Shown one piece after another: positions 1 to 11,835 of a stretch of 64,000 bases of DNA. The stretch covers positions 19,019,501 to 19,083,500 of the forward strand of contig NC_056754.1 of NCBI RefSeq assembly GCF_018687715.1. Reading direction: 5' to 3'. Position numbers and translations under genes: made by a program. The notes under the pieces are model-generated. The model had not been told where the DNA came from. It did no database searches and saw nothing but the letters and a program-made list of their open reading frames with translations. Positions within the stretch are counted from its first letter, which is position 1. Every line of letters starts with the position of its first letter. The DNA comes from Carya illinoinensis (lineage: Eukaryota > Streptophyta > Magnoliopsida > Fagales > Juglandaceae).

Positions 1-3000
1 CACTTTATGAATTTCACCAAGCTCCTTTTCCAGAATGTCCTCTTGTACTGCTAATGCTCGAGTGGCCTCTGAGTTCTTTTGAGCCAAAGCTGCAGTCTTT
101 AAGATTTATACAAACAGTTAGGATGAGTTGAGTTGGGATTAAAGCAATTGGGTTGAGTTAGAAGTCAATAATGAGAATCTGGTAAATTGAATTAGTTACC
201 AATAAACATTGTGATATATAACATTTTATCAATATAAACAATTCCTCATACCAATATCTGGTTTACGAGAATGGATCCTAACCAAGTCAACCTGTCAAAA
301 AGCCAGCCCTTATACAAAATGCTAAGGGCATAGATGTCTTCTTGAACTCCATCCATGTTTAACCATCAACTTACAAAAATTCACATCTCCTTCTAGGCTC
401 AGAACTGCCTGTCCTTAAAAGCACTAAAATCATCCGATTCAACCATCTAGTAAATGACAACTTATTGGAGCTTCCAACAATGCTTCTAAGCTTACAGGCA
501 CCCACTTGTAAGCACCCACTAGAATATGCCACACCATTTTATAGTTAATAGTGTTGACAGCAAATGAACATTCTAGTGCCTGAAGTTCTGAGCGTGGTAA
601 CCTTTTTTCCTTTTTTTTGAGAAGTAGACGATTGTATTGATAATAAAAGGCTTAGCCCAAGTACACAAGAAGGTATACCCGAGTTAACGCCTATCTAAGA
701 AGAAGAAAAAGAAACAAGGACGTCATGAATGCCCAGGCCATTAAAAACTACAGCTATGACCCATAAAAATGAAGTTCTAACAAAAAGAGATCTAAGTTCC
801 TCTAAAGAGCGTTATTTATCTTCAAACGTCCGGACATTACGCTCCTTCCATAGGCACCACAATATGCAAATAGGCACCATTTTCCACAAAGCTGTGATTT
901 GGGGGGTTCCTCTTAGATTTGTCCAGCTGGCCAAGAACTCAACCACTGTGATAGGCATGACCCAAGCTAGCTCTAACCTGCAGAACACATCATCCCATAG
1001 CACTGTAGCGACCCCTCAATGTAGTAGAAGATGATCCACAGCCTCACCACTTTTCTTACACATGCAGCACCAGTCTATTATGATCACCCCCCATTTCCTT
1101 AAGTTGTCTACCGTCAAAATCTTACCCAAAGAAGCTGACCAAGCAAAAAATGCCGTTTTAGGAGGTGCTCTATTTCGCCAAATCTTCTTCCATGGAAATT
1201 GGTTGTCTTGCGATTGTGTGATAGACTTATTACAAAAAGAACGAACTGAGAACATGCCTTTATCTATTGGTTTCCACCACAACCTGTCAACTCGTTGAAT
1301 GTTTGGTCCCCTGGAGTATAGAATACAAAAAAAAATCCTCAAAGCTACCAATTTCCCAATCTTGGGCAGCCCTACTACAGTTGACGTTCCATTGGACTTG
1401 ATCCCTAGATAGTACCAAAACATCCGCCACTGAAGCTTCTTTTTCACAAGCAATCCTAAAAACTAATTGGAATGAATCCTTAAGGGCATTATGCCCACAC
1501 CATAGATCACTCCAGAATTTAATTCTAGAACCATCTCCCAACATAAGTCTAGTGTGGCAAGTAAAAACCCCCCCAACCTTGACTAATATGCTTCCAAACT
1601 CCCACTTCATAAGCCCCACTTTTCAACAAGTACAATCTCATCCAACATGCTAATCTACGTTCAATCTTCCCAATCACTATATCCCAAATCGATTTGGCCC
1701 ATGATGCTGCCCCTAATGGAAGACCAAGGTAATTCATAAGAAGAGAGGAAAACTTACAACCGAGAATGTTAGCCAACTATCGGATATTGCTAACATTACC
1801 AACTGGCACCAACTCTAACTTGTCAAAGTTCACTTTCAAATCAGTTAATGCTTCAAAACAGAGTAAGAGAGCCCTCAATGCCTGCATCTGGGTCTGTTAT
1901 GCCTCACAGAGTAAGAGAGCCCTCAATGCCTACAAACAAAAGGTGAAAAATGTTGAGAGTACCCCTAGTGGGGTCCCCAACCAAGAAACCAGTCACAAAA
2001 CCATTGTTAGCCATGGCTAAGATCATTCTGCTAAGCGCTTCCATAACTATGACAAATAAAAGTAGAGACAAAGGATCCCCCGTCTTAGGCCTCTCGAGCT
2101 GTTGAAAAAACCAGCTGGTTTGCCATTTACTAACACTGAAAACTTCACCGTTGAGATACACCATCTGATCCACGAACACTATCTCTCTCCAAAACCACAT
2201 CTTCCTAGCAAGTAAATTAAGAAGTTCCAATTCACATGATCATAAGCTTTCACCATATCCAATTTACATAGGATCCCCTTACTGCCGGATTTTATACGAC
2301 TATTGAGGCTTTCATTGGCAATGAGAACTGAATCCAGAATTTGCCTACCCCTTACAAAAGCATTTTGGGGTTTCGAAATAACCTTTCCCAACACCTCCCC
2401 TAGACGATTTGCAAGCAACTTGGATATGATTTTATACACCCCATTTACAAGACTGATGGGTTGACAATCTTTCACTTCCGTTGCCCCAAACATCTTAGGA
2501 ATAAGTGCAATAAAAGTGACATTTAGGCTTTTTTCAAATCTCCCAACCGGAGGAAAAAAAAAAAAACTTTAAATACCTTCACTAAATCCCCCTTCACCAC
2601 ATCCCAACATGTTTGGAAGAATCCCATAGAGAAACCATCACAACCAGGTGTTTTATCTTTAACCATTTTCCTCACCACCCCATGAACCTCCACCTCCTTA
2701 AAGGGTCTCTCCAACCATGGAACACTCTATAACTCAATGGACTCAAAGGCTAGTCCATCAAGCTTTGGCCGCCATCCCACTTATTTAGTAAGCAATTGTT
2801 CAAAAAAATAGCAACATGCTCTCAAATCACAAGAATCTCTGTACACGCCACACCATTTATATTCAGCATTTCAATGTTATTATTTCTCCTATGAGAGTTG
2901 GCCACTCTATGGAAGAACTTCGTGCTTCAATCACCTTCTTTCAACCACAATGCTCTAGATTTTTGGCGCCAAGAGATCTCGTCCGATAATATAACCCACT

Positions 3001-6000
3001 CTGATTCTGACATCAAATATGCCTTCTGAGCTAACTCTTCCAAAGAAAGGACCCAGCCTTCCTATATCCTTTCTAATTCTTGTATCTCTCTCAACATAGA
3101 CTTTTTCTGGTCACCTATATCACCAAATGACTGAATATTCCAAAACTTTAAGTCTTGTTTCAACGCTTTTAGTTTACCTGCCAAAATGAAGCTAGAAGTG
3201 CCATGTATCTTATATGAGGACCACCATTGTCTAACCCTATCCACAAATCCTTCAATTTTCAACCACATATTTTCGAATTTAAAATACCGACGCCCACCTT
3301 AAATCCCACCGCAATCCAACATAATAGGAAAGTGAGCCAAATAAATGCGAGAAAGCCTCTTTTGACATAAATCCGAATAGTGGCTTTTCCACTATGACAA
3401 GACTAAAAATCTGTCCAGTCTAGTCCACGTATGGTGGTTTGACCATGTAAAAGCTCCTCCAATCAGAGGAAGATCCACCAACCCCAAGTCAGAAATACAC
3501 TCTGAAAATTTCATCATTGCAGGTCGCATCCTACTCTCTCCTGATCACTCGCTTGGGAACCTTATAACATTAAAATCCCCACCTATGCACCATGGTGTGC
3601 CCCACCAACTATGATCGCCCACTATTTCCTCCCATAGAAGTCATCTATTGCTATCTAGGTTTGGGCCATAAATGCCAGTTAACGCCCACAGAAAATTATC
3701 TTCCACATTCTTGAAGTGGCAAGCCACTGAGCACTGCCCAATGAATTCCTCCATTTTCTCTACCACTCTTCTATCCCACATGATTAACATACCTCCTGAA
3801 GCTCCATCAGATGCTAAATAAGCCCGATCCACAAAAGTACAGCTCCATAAACTTTTTTTTTTATGTCGGGGAACCTCTCCAAGGCAGGGCCCTTTGGACC
3901 CACCCCTGCAGAATAAACTCCGGTCCTGTGCACCGCACCCTCGGAAGTTTCCCTACACGGAACTGGTTAAATCGCTGGCTTTTCACCAGGGGGTGTGGCC
4001 CCAAAGGATTGTTTGCACCCATGAGGTGTTAAACCTTAGACCTTGAAGGGAATGAGACCCCAAGACCAAGGCCTTCACCACTTAGGCCAACCCCTTGGGG
4101 TTAGTACAGCTCCATAAACTTCGAACAATTTTTCTTGTAATAAGTTTCCGCTTAGTCTCTTGTAATAAGTTTCACACAATTTTTCCTTTCACCACTTGGG
4201 CCAACCCCTTGGGGTTCACTGCCTTCACCTTAAAAGTGCATGCCAAGCATATAACTTATTAAAAAATATTTTTGAAATTCCTAGAATCCAACATAACTCT
4301 GCAAGATTCCAATCATAAATAGACTCGTCTACATGGTCATCCAAAAACAAAAGTAATAGAAACTAGCTCATATCACAAATTCCACTCACCTTGATTATGA
4401 ACTACTTAAGCAATTAAGCTATGCCCAAAAAAAAAAAAAAAAAATTGTTAGCATATACCATATGCCCAATTGTTTACAAATATAATTCTGCAATTCTTCA
4501 GTACCCCAAGAAAAAGTAGGAGCTAACATACTCCCCACGTTTGAACTCAATTTACACACATTATTCATCTCTAATATTTTAAATAAAAAAAATAAAAAAA
4601 TAAAAACACGATTTATCTCTAATATCAAAAGGACCAAAACAATTTTTGAGGCTCAAACTATGTCAAGAAATAAAACTTGGAACAAGTATAGGCAAAATCA
4701 GAGAAAGTCTATCCAAACTGATTATAACATACCTCGAAACTAGTCAAACTTGAAGTGAGCGCACACCCTTAATCATTCATTCTTCCCCCCTTTTTTTCCA
4801 ATATTTTCTTTGCGATCTCTGGCTTACTCTTATCCATTGCTAATTTAACTTCTAAAGTTTTTCTCACGCTATTCACAACGTTGACACTTGACATTTCTTT
4901 CCATGTAATTATATAATTCTCCTGATCTTATGCAATTGCATTTAATTAGTTTTTTTTTTTTTTTTTTCCCTTTTTCATTTGGATGAATCGCATAGCTCCT
5001 AGCAGCAATACCATTTGATCCCACCATCAAAATTAGCCCCCTACACGACAACCTGATAGACCCCAAAGCTTTCGGAAATGTGTGGACATGGAGAATGGGA
5101 GTTATTTTGTAATAGAGGACAGTTATTTGCATGCCCAAGATCATGTACAACAGTTATTTGTACATATGTGTGACTATGTAGATACGTGGCAACTGAATAG
5201 GTTTATAGCAGTTATGTAGTGTTGTATGTGGCAGTTATGTGGGGTTGTGGTATATGTAATGTGTGTTTAGAAAAATAGTCATTGTCTGGTAATTTGTAAC
5301 CTGTTCGTACTGTGGTTTCCTCCGCACCCCAAGTGGAGAATTATCTCTTTTCTATCATTTGTTTTCATCCACATTGATCTTAATACCAGTACCTATCACA
5401 ACCTTGCCTTGAAAATTATTATAAATGGGAATTTCACTTGTTCTTTGTTACACTAGACTTTAACCAATAAAAGAGGATCCATGAATGTTTCTGTTACCTC
5501 AGCAATGGGATCCTTGAGAGCCTTGCGCGTGACCCGAAACCTTATCCCCAGCTTCTCAAGCTGCCTCGACAAGACCCGAATTACAGTCGCGGAGCTACGC
5601 AAGTCCTCCTCCAATTTCTCAACCCTCTCCAGCAAATTTACCTCATTCCCGCCAGTCACTCTCTCCCTAAATACCCGCCTCCACTGCTGTCTCCGAATCC
5701 ACGAACCGATCGCAACCCCACCCGCCAATAACACGACCCCCCACACCGAAACCCTGTTCCCGACATCCACCAGAACCGCCTTCTTCGAGCTCGAGAGAAA
5801 CGCCAGATTGGCAGCGAAACCGATCGAAAAGATCGCCGCGGACGAAACGAGACAGAGCAATTCGGCAATGGAAAGAAACGAGTCGAAATTGTGACCTCCG
5901 AAGACGTCGTTTCTCTGAATGGTGTCTTGGGATCCGTAAACCCTGAGACGAGTTTTATGGTGGGTCTCGAAGGAAATAAGATTATAAGAACGTTGGGAGA

Positions 6001-6163
6001 AGCGGATTAGGTTTTGGGAATGTAGTGGGGTAGAAAGGTAGCGAGAGTCGATTGGGGAAGAGAGAGAATAGGTCCTGGGAGGATAAGTGGTGCCGGTGGC
6101 GGTGAAGTAGAGGGTGAAACGAGAGGGCGAGTTAGTGAAGAGGTTTTGGAGAGAGATGGACAT
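1..6163 (-). CDS. Plastid-targeted two-helix coiled-coil membrane protein (3' part outside window)
   Basis: Two exons are visible. Exon 1 is 6163-5498 (222 codons, ends DPIAE, donor GTAACA). Exon 2 is 96-1 (32 codons, starts [14 protein letters not shown]) after an AAAG acceptor and continues past the edge. Both junctions are phase 0 and the joined reading matches a plant-conserved family as I recall it (possibly the Arabidopsis At1g48460 type; uncertain). Residues 1-60 are Ser/Thr/Arg-rich with few acidic residues, like a transit peptide. Hydrophobic helices lie at about 96-123 and 137-156, and a heptad-rich stretch at 175-205. An in-frame ATG at 6289 would add 42 residues rich in Pro and Gln that do not look like a transit peptide, so ATG 6163 is preferred. 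Without splicing, exon 1 reads only 14 more codons to a stop at 5453. Biochemical role unknown; it probably sits in a plastid membrane. Confidence 0.72.
603..4186 (-). mobile_element. L1-type LINE, 5'-truncated and decayed
   Basis: Lies in the 5.4-kb intron of the plastid-protein gene, same strand as the gene. Read on the minus strand it begins inside the endonuclease domain (ETK motif near 4160; [13 protein letters not shown] at about 3770-3815). It continues through reverse transcriptase blocks ([13 protein letters not shown] near 2650; [20 protein letters not shown] near 2430; GDPLSLLLF near 2080) and a reverse-transcriptase zinc-binding region ([17 protein letters not shown] near 1030), and ends in an A-rich tail (T-rich on plus at 603-618). 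Stops and frame changes are frequent, so it is dead. The 921-bp LINE in the PABN intron is close kin: both share a GSRIKFWSD block. A short tandem duplication of about 20 bp is seen near 4135-4170. A SINE interrupts it at 3854-4102. Confidence 0.82.
3854..4102 (-). mobile_element. tRNA-derived SINE with 18-19-bp target-site duplication
   Basis: A 249-bp element inserted in the LINE endonuclease region. It is flanked by direct repeats agtacagctccataaact (3836-3853 and 4103-4120). On the minus strand it starts AACCCCAAGG, carries a Pol III A-box-like TGGCCTAAGTGG near its 5' end and a weaker B-box-like GGTCTAAGGTTT, and ends in an A tail (T run from 3854). These are standard SINE hallmarks; the flanking duplication shows LINE-style target-primed insertion. 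Confidence 0.8.
4188..4216 (-). repeat. Isolated 5' head of the same SINE, joined to the LINE 5' break
   Basis: These 29 bp match the first 29 bp of the SINE at 4074-4102 with one difference (g for a). The outer boundary (4216) coincides exactly with the SINE 5' terminus, and the inner end abuts the point where the LINE loses similarity to its endonuclease. No SINE body follows. Possible origins are a template switch during reverse transcription or an independent truncated SINE. Confidence 0.6.
4217..5497. other. Remaining intron sequence, AT-rich, possible solo LTR
   Basis: This is the start of intron 1 of the plastid-protein gene. No coding region is recognised. The stretch about 5085-5405 is less AT-rich and carries four copies of a CAGTTAT(T/G)TG-like motif, in the style of Copia LTR enhancer repeats; its ends and target duplication could not be fixed. 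A T22 run sits near 4945-4967. Confidence 0.4.
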
Positions 6164-6391
6164 TTTTTGTGGGATGTGGCTTCTGAGTGGATGTTGCAGT
6201 CGGTCAATTCTGCGTTGAATTTGGAGACTGGGAGGACATGGCTGGGGGATCTTGCGGAGCTTCGGTGCTGCAGCTGCTCCTTCCCACACACGCTCTCACA
6301 GACCTTGGCGATGGATGCGATGATTTGCGGGTTTGCGCGCGGGGTATATCCGCGCACGGTAGATATGTACTTTACACGGGCCAGTTGACGT
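6164..6391 (-). promoter_or_regulatory. 5' leader and proximal promoter of the plastid-protein gene
   Basis: GC-richer sequence directly upstream of ATG 6163, carrying an in-frame upstream ATG (6289) and CGCG-rich blocks at 6335-6358. No clear TATA box was found, so the start site is unknown. It ends where AT-rich MITE sequence begins near 6392. Confidence 0.4.
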
Positions 6392-6545
6392 TTGGGTAGG
6401 CTTGGATGGTAATAGGATAATTTTTTATTTTGAATGAAAGTTAAAAAATTATTTTTTAATATTATTATTATTTAAAAATTTTAAAAAATTGAATTGACAT
6501 TTTAAAAAATTAAATAATTTATTATATTTTAGATGTATAAATCCG
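6392..6545 (-). mobile_element. MITE fragment (PIF/Harbinger-like family)
   Basis: Begins GGCTTGGATGG and runs through a GAATGAAAGTT and AT-rich core that matches, in reverse orientation, the elements at 31532, 57838 and 60905. The far terminus is lost. It lies about 230 bp upstream of the plastid-protein start codon. Confidence 0.5.
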
Positions 6546-6754
6546 TTATGTACAGTATTTTTATCTAACTTTTTTTTTTCTATTTTATCCTTAGTTTTAC
6601 AATTACGGTGGTTTCTATTTTACTAACAAACATTTTGGTCTTTCTATATTTATACTGACTAATTTACTTTTTTCTGTTTTATTTCTAATTTTGTCCCTTA
6701 ATTTTATTGTTCAGTTCTTTCTACATGCACTTGAATCTTTTGATAAAATTATTT

Positions 6755-9423
6755 AAGTAGAAATGCCTAATAAAATAAAAGATGTATATTTATATAAAAC
6801 TGTTGTTAAACATATGATGCATGATCCTTGCAGAATATTGAATCCAACTAATATATATATATATGAAAAAAAATAGAATTTGTAAAAATCAATATCCCAA
6901 AAAATTTATATCTAAAACAACTGTTGGAATTAATTGTTTTTCAACGTTCTAATGACGAAATAATTGTGAAAGTTAGATGACAAAATTTAGATAATCGTTG
7001 GGCTATACCGTATAGTCCATACCTTCTTTCAAAATTTAATTGTCATATAAATGTTGAAATTTGTTCTATAATTAAATCTGTCAAATATTTATATAGATAT
7101 ATTTACAAAAGACATGATCGTATTGCTTTTAATTTAATCAATGACGAAAATAACCAACAAATTAATGAAATTGAACAATTTCAATCAGGTAGATGGATTA
7201 CACCACCTAAAACCACATGGAGAATATATGGTTTTGCACTTAACAAAATGTATCCATCAATTTATAGTTTACATCTGCATCTTGAAAATCAACATTTAGT
7301 AGCTTTTCGTGCACATGAAAACTTAAACAACATTTTAAATTCAGATTTGTCAACAAAATTAATGTTAACTGAATTCTTTTTAACAAATCAAATTGATCAA
7401 AATGCACACAATTTATTATACAGAGAATTTCCTGAAAAATTCGTTTGAAATCAACAATATAAAATTTAAACTCCAAGAAAGAAAGGAAATGTTATATGCC
7501 GAATTGTTAGTGTAAATCTAATTGAAAATGAAATATATTACTTGCGAATATTACTGAACCACATTAGAGGGCCAAAATCATTTGAAAATTTAAAAACAAT
7601 TAATGGTATTGTTGTGCCCACATTTTGTGAAGCAGCTAATTTACATAGTCTATTGAACAAAGATAGTAGTTTAGAAGAATGTTTAGAATAAGCTTGTTTA
7701 TACCAAATGCCAAATAGTTTTAGACGTCTTTTTGCAACAATTTTAGTATATTGTAATCCTACAAATCCAAAAAAACTTTGGGAACGATTTGAAAAAGAAA
7801 TGTCTACAGATTTTTATTTAACAAATATAATAGCAAAAAATATTAATAAAATGGTATTACAAAACATCTCTTTTACACTTGAATCAATGGGAAAAAATAT
7901 AAATATTTATCATTTTGCTCCAATTGATATATTTTTAGATAATGAACAATTTAGACATCAAGAAATTGATGATGAATTAACTATTACAGTTCTACAAGAA
8001 GATCTACTTGCATCAAATCATTTAACTTTGAAACAAAAACACGTATATGAATTAATTCTCGAGACTTTACTTCTCAACAAACCTGTTATATTTTTAATTG
8101 ATGGTCCTTCTGGCACTGGAAAAATATTTATATACAAAGCACTTCTTGCTGAAATTAGATCAAAACATATGATAGCACTTACAACTGTATCATCTGGTGT
8201 TGCTGCATGAATTTTACCTAGAAGCCGAACAGCACATTTACGCTTTAAAATTCCATTAAATATAGAAAAAACAGTACATGCAATGTTAGCAAACAATGAA
8301 ATCTTGCTAAATTATTGCGTCTTGCAAAATTAATTATATGGGATGAAACACGTATGTCTGGAAAATATTATATAAAGGCAGTGGATAAAATGTTACAAGA
8401 TATAAATGATACAAACCCTCATTTCGGTGGAAAAGTTACTATTTTTTGCGGAGATTTTCGTCAAGTATTACCTATAATTCATAAAAAACACAAAAGAAGA
8501 AAAAATTGATGCAATCTTAGCCTGTTCTCATTTATGGTCTTCTTTAACCAAAATTAAATTAACAAAAAATATAAGAGCTAGATTGGATCCTGATTTTTCT
8601 CATTATTTAATTGAAGTTGGTAATGGTAATGAACCAATTACTGTTAATGATATGATCAAAATTCTAACAGAAATAATTATTCAATATAACAATGATATTG
8701 AATCTTTAAATTCTTTATTAGAATCTATTTTTAGAGACATCAAATTATTCAAACAATTTAATTGAAATGACAATTCGAACTATATTAACACCAAAAAATT
8801 ACTCAATTGACAAAATAAATGCCATAATCATTGAAAAACTTCCTGGTGATATGGTGCAATATTATAGTTTCAATTAAACAATTAATGCATCTGAATTAAG
8901 TGTAATAAAAGATTTTTTAAATACTTTAACATCAAATGGATTGCCACCACATGAATTATTGTTTAAAAAGAATTCTCCCATCATGTTACTTAAAAATATA
9001 AATCTTTCAGAATGCTTATACAGTGGCACACGATTGATTTGTTGTAATTTTAATCGTAACGTTATTGATACAAAAATTTCAGTTGGTCATCACAAAAGGA
9101 AAAGAGTTTTTATACCCTTAATTCCATTATTACCAGATATAAATGAAAATAATAGTTTTCCATTTAAACGAACATAATTTCTCATCAAATTAAGTTTTAC
9201 AATGATAATAAATAAATTACAAAAGCAAACATTAAATTCTGTCGGAATATATTTATTTGAACCAGTATTTTCTCATAGACAATTATATGTAGCATTATCA
9301 AAAGTCAAAACTGACAATTCAGTAAAAATTCTTATAAGATTAACTACAATTGATAACTATGAAAAGAATTGTACAAAAAAGATTGTGTATAAAGAGCTTT
9401 TAAAAATAACAAACTCATTATAA
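6755..9423 (+). pseudogene. Helitron Rep/PIF1-type helicase remnant
   Basis: Recognisable blocks in order: KHMMHDPC (near 6810); DNRWAIPYSPYLLSKFNCHINVE (near 6990-7060) and SVKYLYRYIYKRHDR (near 7080-7120); GRWITPPKTTWRIYGF with HPS-like and LHLENQ motifs (7190-7290); Walker A GPSGTGK with TLKQKHVYE ahead of it (8030-8125); SGVAA (8195-8209); Walker B IIWDE (8335) and FGGKVTIFCGDFRQVLPII (8420-8475); and the C-terminal SHRQLYVALSKVKT (about 9275-9315). In intact proteins these unwind DNA during rolling-circle transposition. At least six stops or frame changes separate the blocks. Confidence 0.82.
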
Positions 9424-9588
9424 TGCTATATAAATAGTCATATTTAATATCTTCTTTAGTCTGCTCAACTAGTGTTTTTCAAATATTGTTGACATTTATA
9501 CATTCTATTGTATTTTTTAATTATATTATACAGTTTATAATATATATAGTAATACTTCTCTATCTTTTAATTTGTAAACATAGCAAAT

Positions 9589-11800
9589 ATGCAAACCGTT
9601 TATGTATCAATCAAAGACATTACTCCAGTTACTAAAAACTAGAAAGTAAAAATACTCGTTGCAGAAAAATCTCTAAAAAAAATTACACGAAACTTAATAA
9701 CAAAATATCAAAACCTCACATTGATAGATCCTCAGGTATGAATCATTTTGTATTTATTATATTTTATACATTTCAATCTATAAACATCTTTTCATATTGT
9801 ATTTATTATATTGTATTTACTATTGATATATAAATATTTATTTGTTTAAATTTAATTGATTAATTCTTCAATTTTTTTTTTATAGGGAAATCCATTACAA
9901 GCAGTAATATTTGGTAAAGATATCGATCTACATGATAATACATTGTAGGTTTTTCAATCTTATTATATAGGCAATGCATATGTGAAAGCAATAGATCCAA
10001 GACACAAAATAGAACTGCATGAATATCAATAGATCATCAATTCGAGGATAATTATTGAAAATGTTGAAGATGACGAACCAATGCTAAAGCCTCCAGAGTA
10101 CAATATCATCCCTTTCAATGAGCTTAATACTTATAAGAATACCGATTCTGAAATAGGTAATAACCGATTCTAAAATAGGTAATAATCATATAAATAATTA
10201 TTATATATATTTATATACTTTCGTTTCATTACGAACTAACAACAAATATTTTGGTGAAATAGAGATTTTAGCTATTACAATCCAAATGATACCACCAAGA
10301 GAAGTCAACACTATTAATGGAAAGACAACAGTTCAAGATATACAACTTATTGATGAAATGTTTAAACATATCTCTAATTACATTTATAGTATTTTTTACT
10401 TAACACATTATAATATTTTTATTATTACAAATTTAATTCTATTTCTAATTTATATAGCCTAAAGCCTTTATATTTAATAATGTTGGCTCGATTTGTTGAT
10501 GACGAGTGTCAACAAATTTCAAACATCATTACAGCAAAACCAATAATTCTCAGAATGCGAATTAAAGTTAGTTCTTATAATGGTACTTTTCATTGAAAAT
10601 AATACTCTTCTTAATTATTTATCATGTATTTATATATTTGCTAACACATATTTATAATGCAGATCTATCTTTACATCACAACTGACAAACGTGTTTACCA
10701 TCGATCCTTTTTTAGCAGCTACAGTTTCGTTACTATATGGTAAATTATCTTTTAAAAAAAATTATTTCAATAATTAATTTTATAAAATCTAAATTATTTA
10801 TTATTTCATTCATTATAAAATAATATCGTATAGTTTTAACATATATTATCATTTTTTTTACTACAAACATCGCTTTAATTATTAATGTAACTTTTTTTTA
10901 CTACATACATTGTTTTAATTATTAATAAAACTTTTTGGGTAATCCAAAATGATGCATTACTAGAAAAAATCATTGTCAAGGGTTTCAATACATCAACAAG
11001 ATCAAGTTCAAGCAGTGTCATGCAGACGAAAACAAAAATTTTTGAAATTATAGATTCTATAAAGGCAATGATAGTATAATTTTCTTTTTTAAAACTAAAT
11101 TATTTCTTTCTATTTAAATTCACTTTATTGCTACATTCATATTATAAATTTATTTTTTCATTTTTAATGCAAAAATCGACATTCACAGTTAAAGCAAAAT
11201 TTTTATTACTTGACTTGCATCAGCCATTCTACTACATGCCCTGTGCCAACTGCAATAAAGCGACTGTATATGATTATTATAAAAAATTCTTGTGTTACAA
11301 TTGCAAAAATATGAACATCAGACAACTACGATAAAAATTTTATTTCAACAATTTAAATTATCATTTTTTACATAATAAATATAAAATAATAATTATAAAA
11401 ATTATGCAATAATAACATTCTCATTAATTATAGTTATCGAGCATATTTGGAAATAGAAGATGACATAGGATACATAGCAGTTGTTGCCTTTGGATTGGTG
11501 GTAGAATAAATTCTGAATTTTATAGCAGTTGATCTATTTGAACACACGGGCGAGGTAAAAATCTCTTTATAAATTTATTCAAAAAAACCTATTACATTAT
11601 GTTTTATATTTTTTTCATTGTTACAAGAATACCTACCATATTTAGTAAACACTGCATGTGTAATTTTAGAAAAAGAATGGATTATACACTTGCGAACATA
11701 GATGAATCAATATGGACAATTACGCCAGAACAAGCTCAATGTTCTCTCCGTCGAATCTATAAATTAAGCTACGCTATAAATACTCTAAATCTCTTTTTGT
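9589..11800 (+). pseudogene. Helitron-borne RPA70-like single-strand DNA-binding protein remnant
   Basis: Starts near 9589 with VSIKDITPVTK...KVKILVAEKS, the first OB-fold of plant RPA70-like proteins, with a stop already in this exon. Further exons carry GNPLQAVIFGKDIDLHDNTL (9894), YVKAIDPRHKI (9980), ILAITIQMIPPREVNTINGKTTVQDIQLIDE (10265-10360), a block around 10495-10590 and a zinc ribbon with paired Cys-x2-Cys (PCANCNKA ... CYNCK, 11240-11315). Later pieces at 11435-11510 and 11630-11790 fit the C-terminal OB-fold. Introns with GT/AG ends separate the blocks. Such genes are known passengers of plant Helitrons and presumably bind single-stranded DNA. A 21-bp tandem duplication lies at 10141-10183. 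Confidence 0.7.
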
Positions 11801-11835
11801 TGAACTTATCACTTTTATTATTATATCTTTAAATA

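Larger units (their letters stand above)
6750..11835 (+). mobile_element. Decayed Helitron carrying helicase and RPA-like genes
   Basis: Order on the plus strand: the end of a Rep domain (KHMMHDPC motif near 6810, where intact Helitrons have HMMHGPCG), a PIF1-type helicase to 9423, then an RPA70-like gene split by introns at 9589-11800. This layout is the known plant autonomous Helitron plan. The HUH motif, the 5' TC end and the 3' CTRR end with its hairpin were not found, and stops break every domain, so it cannot be active. Boundaries are set by coding similarity only. Base composition is strongly AT-rich throughout. Confidence 0.75.

Noticed and set aside
5481..5894. Plus-strand frame opposite the plastid-protein exon
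   Set aside because: Antisense shadow of a GC-rich coding exon; the minus frame has transit-like, membrane and coiled-coil features and a conserved exon 2.
7240..7476. Minus frame opposite the Helitron helicase
   Set aside because: The plus frame carries the helicase motifs (PPKTTWRIYGF); this is a shadow.
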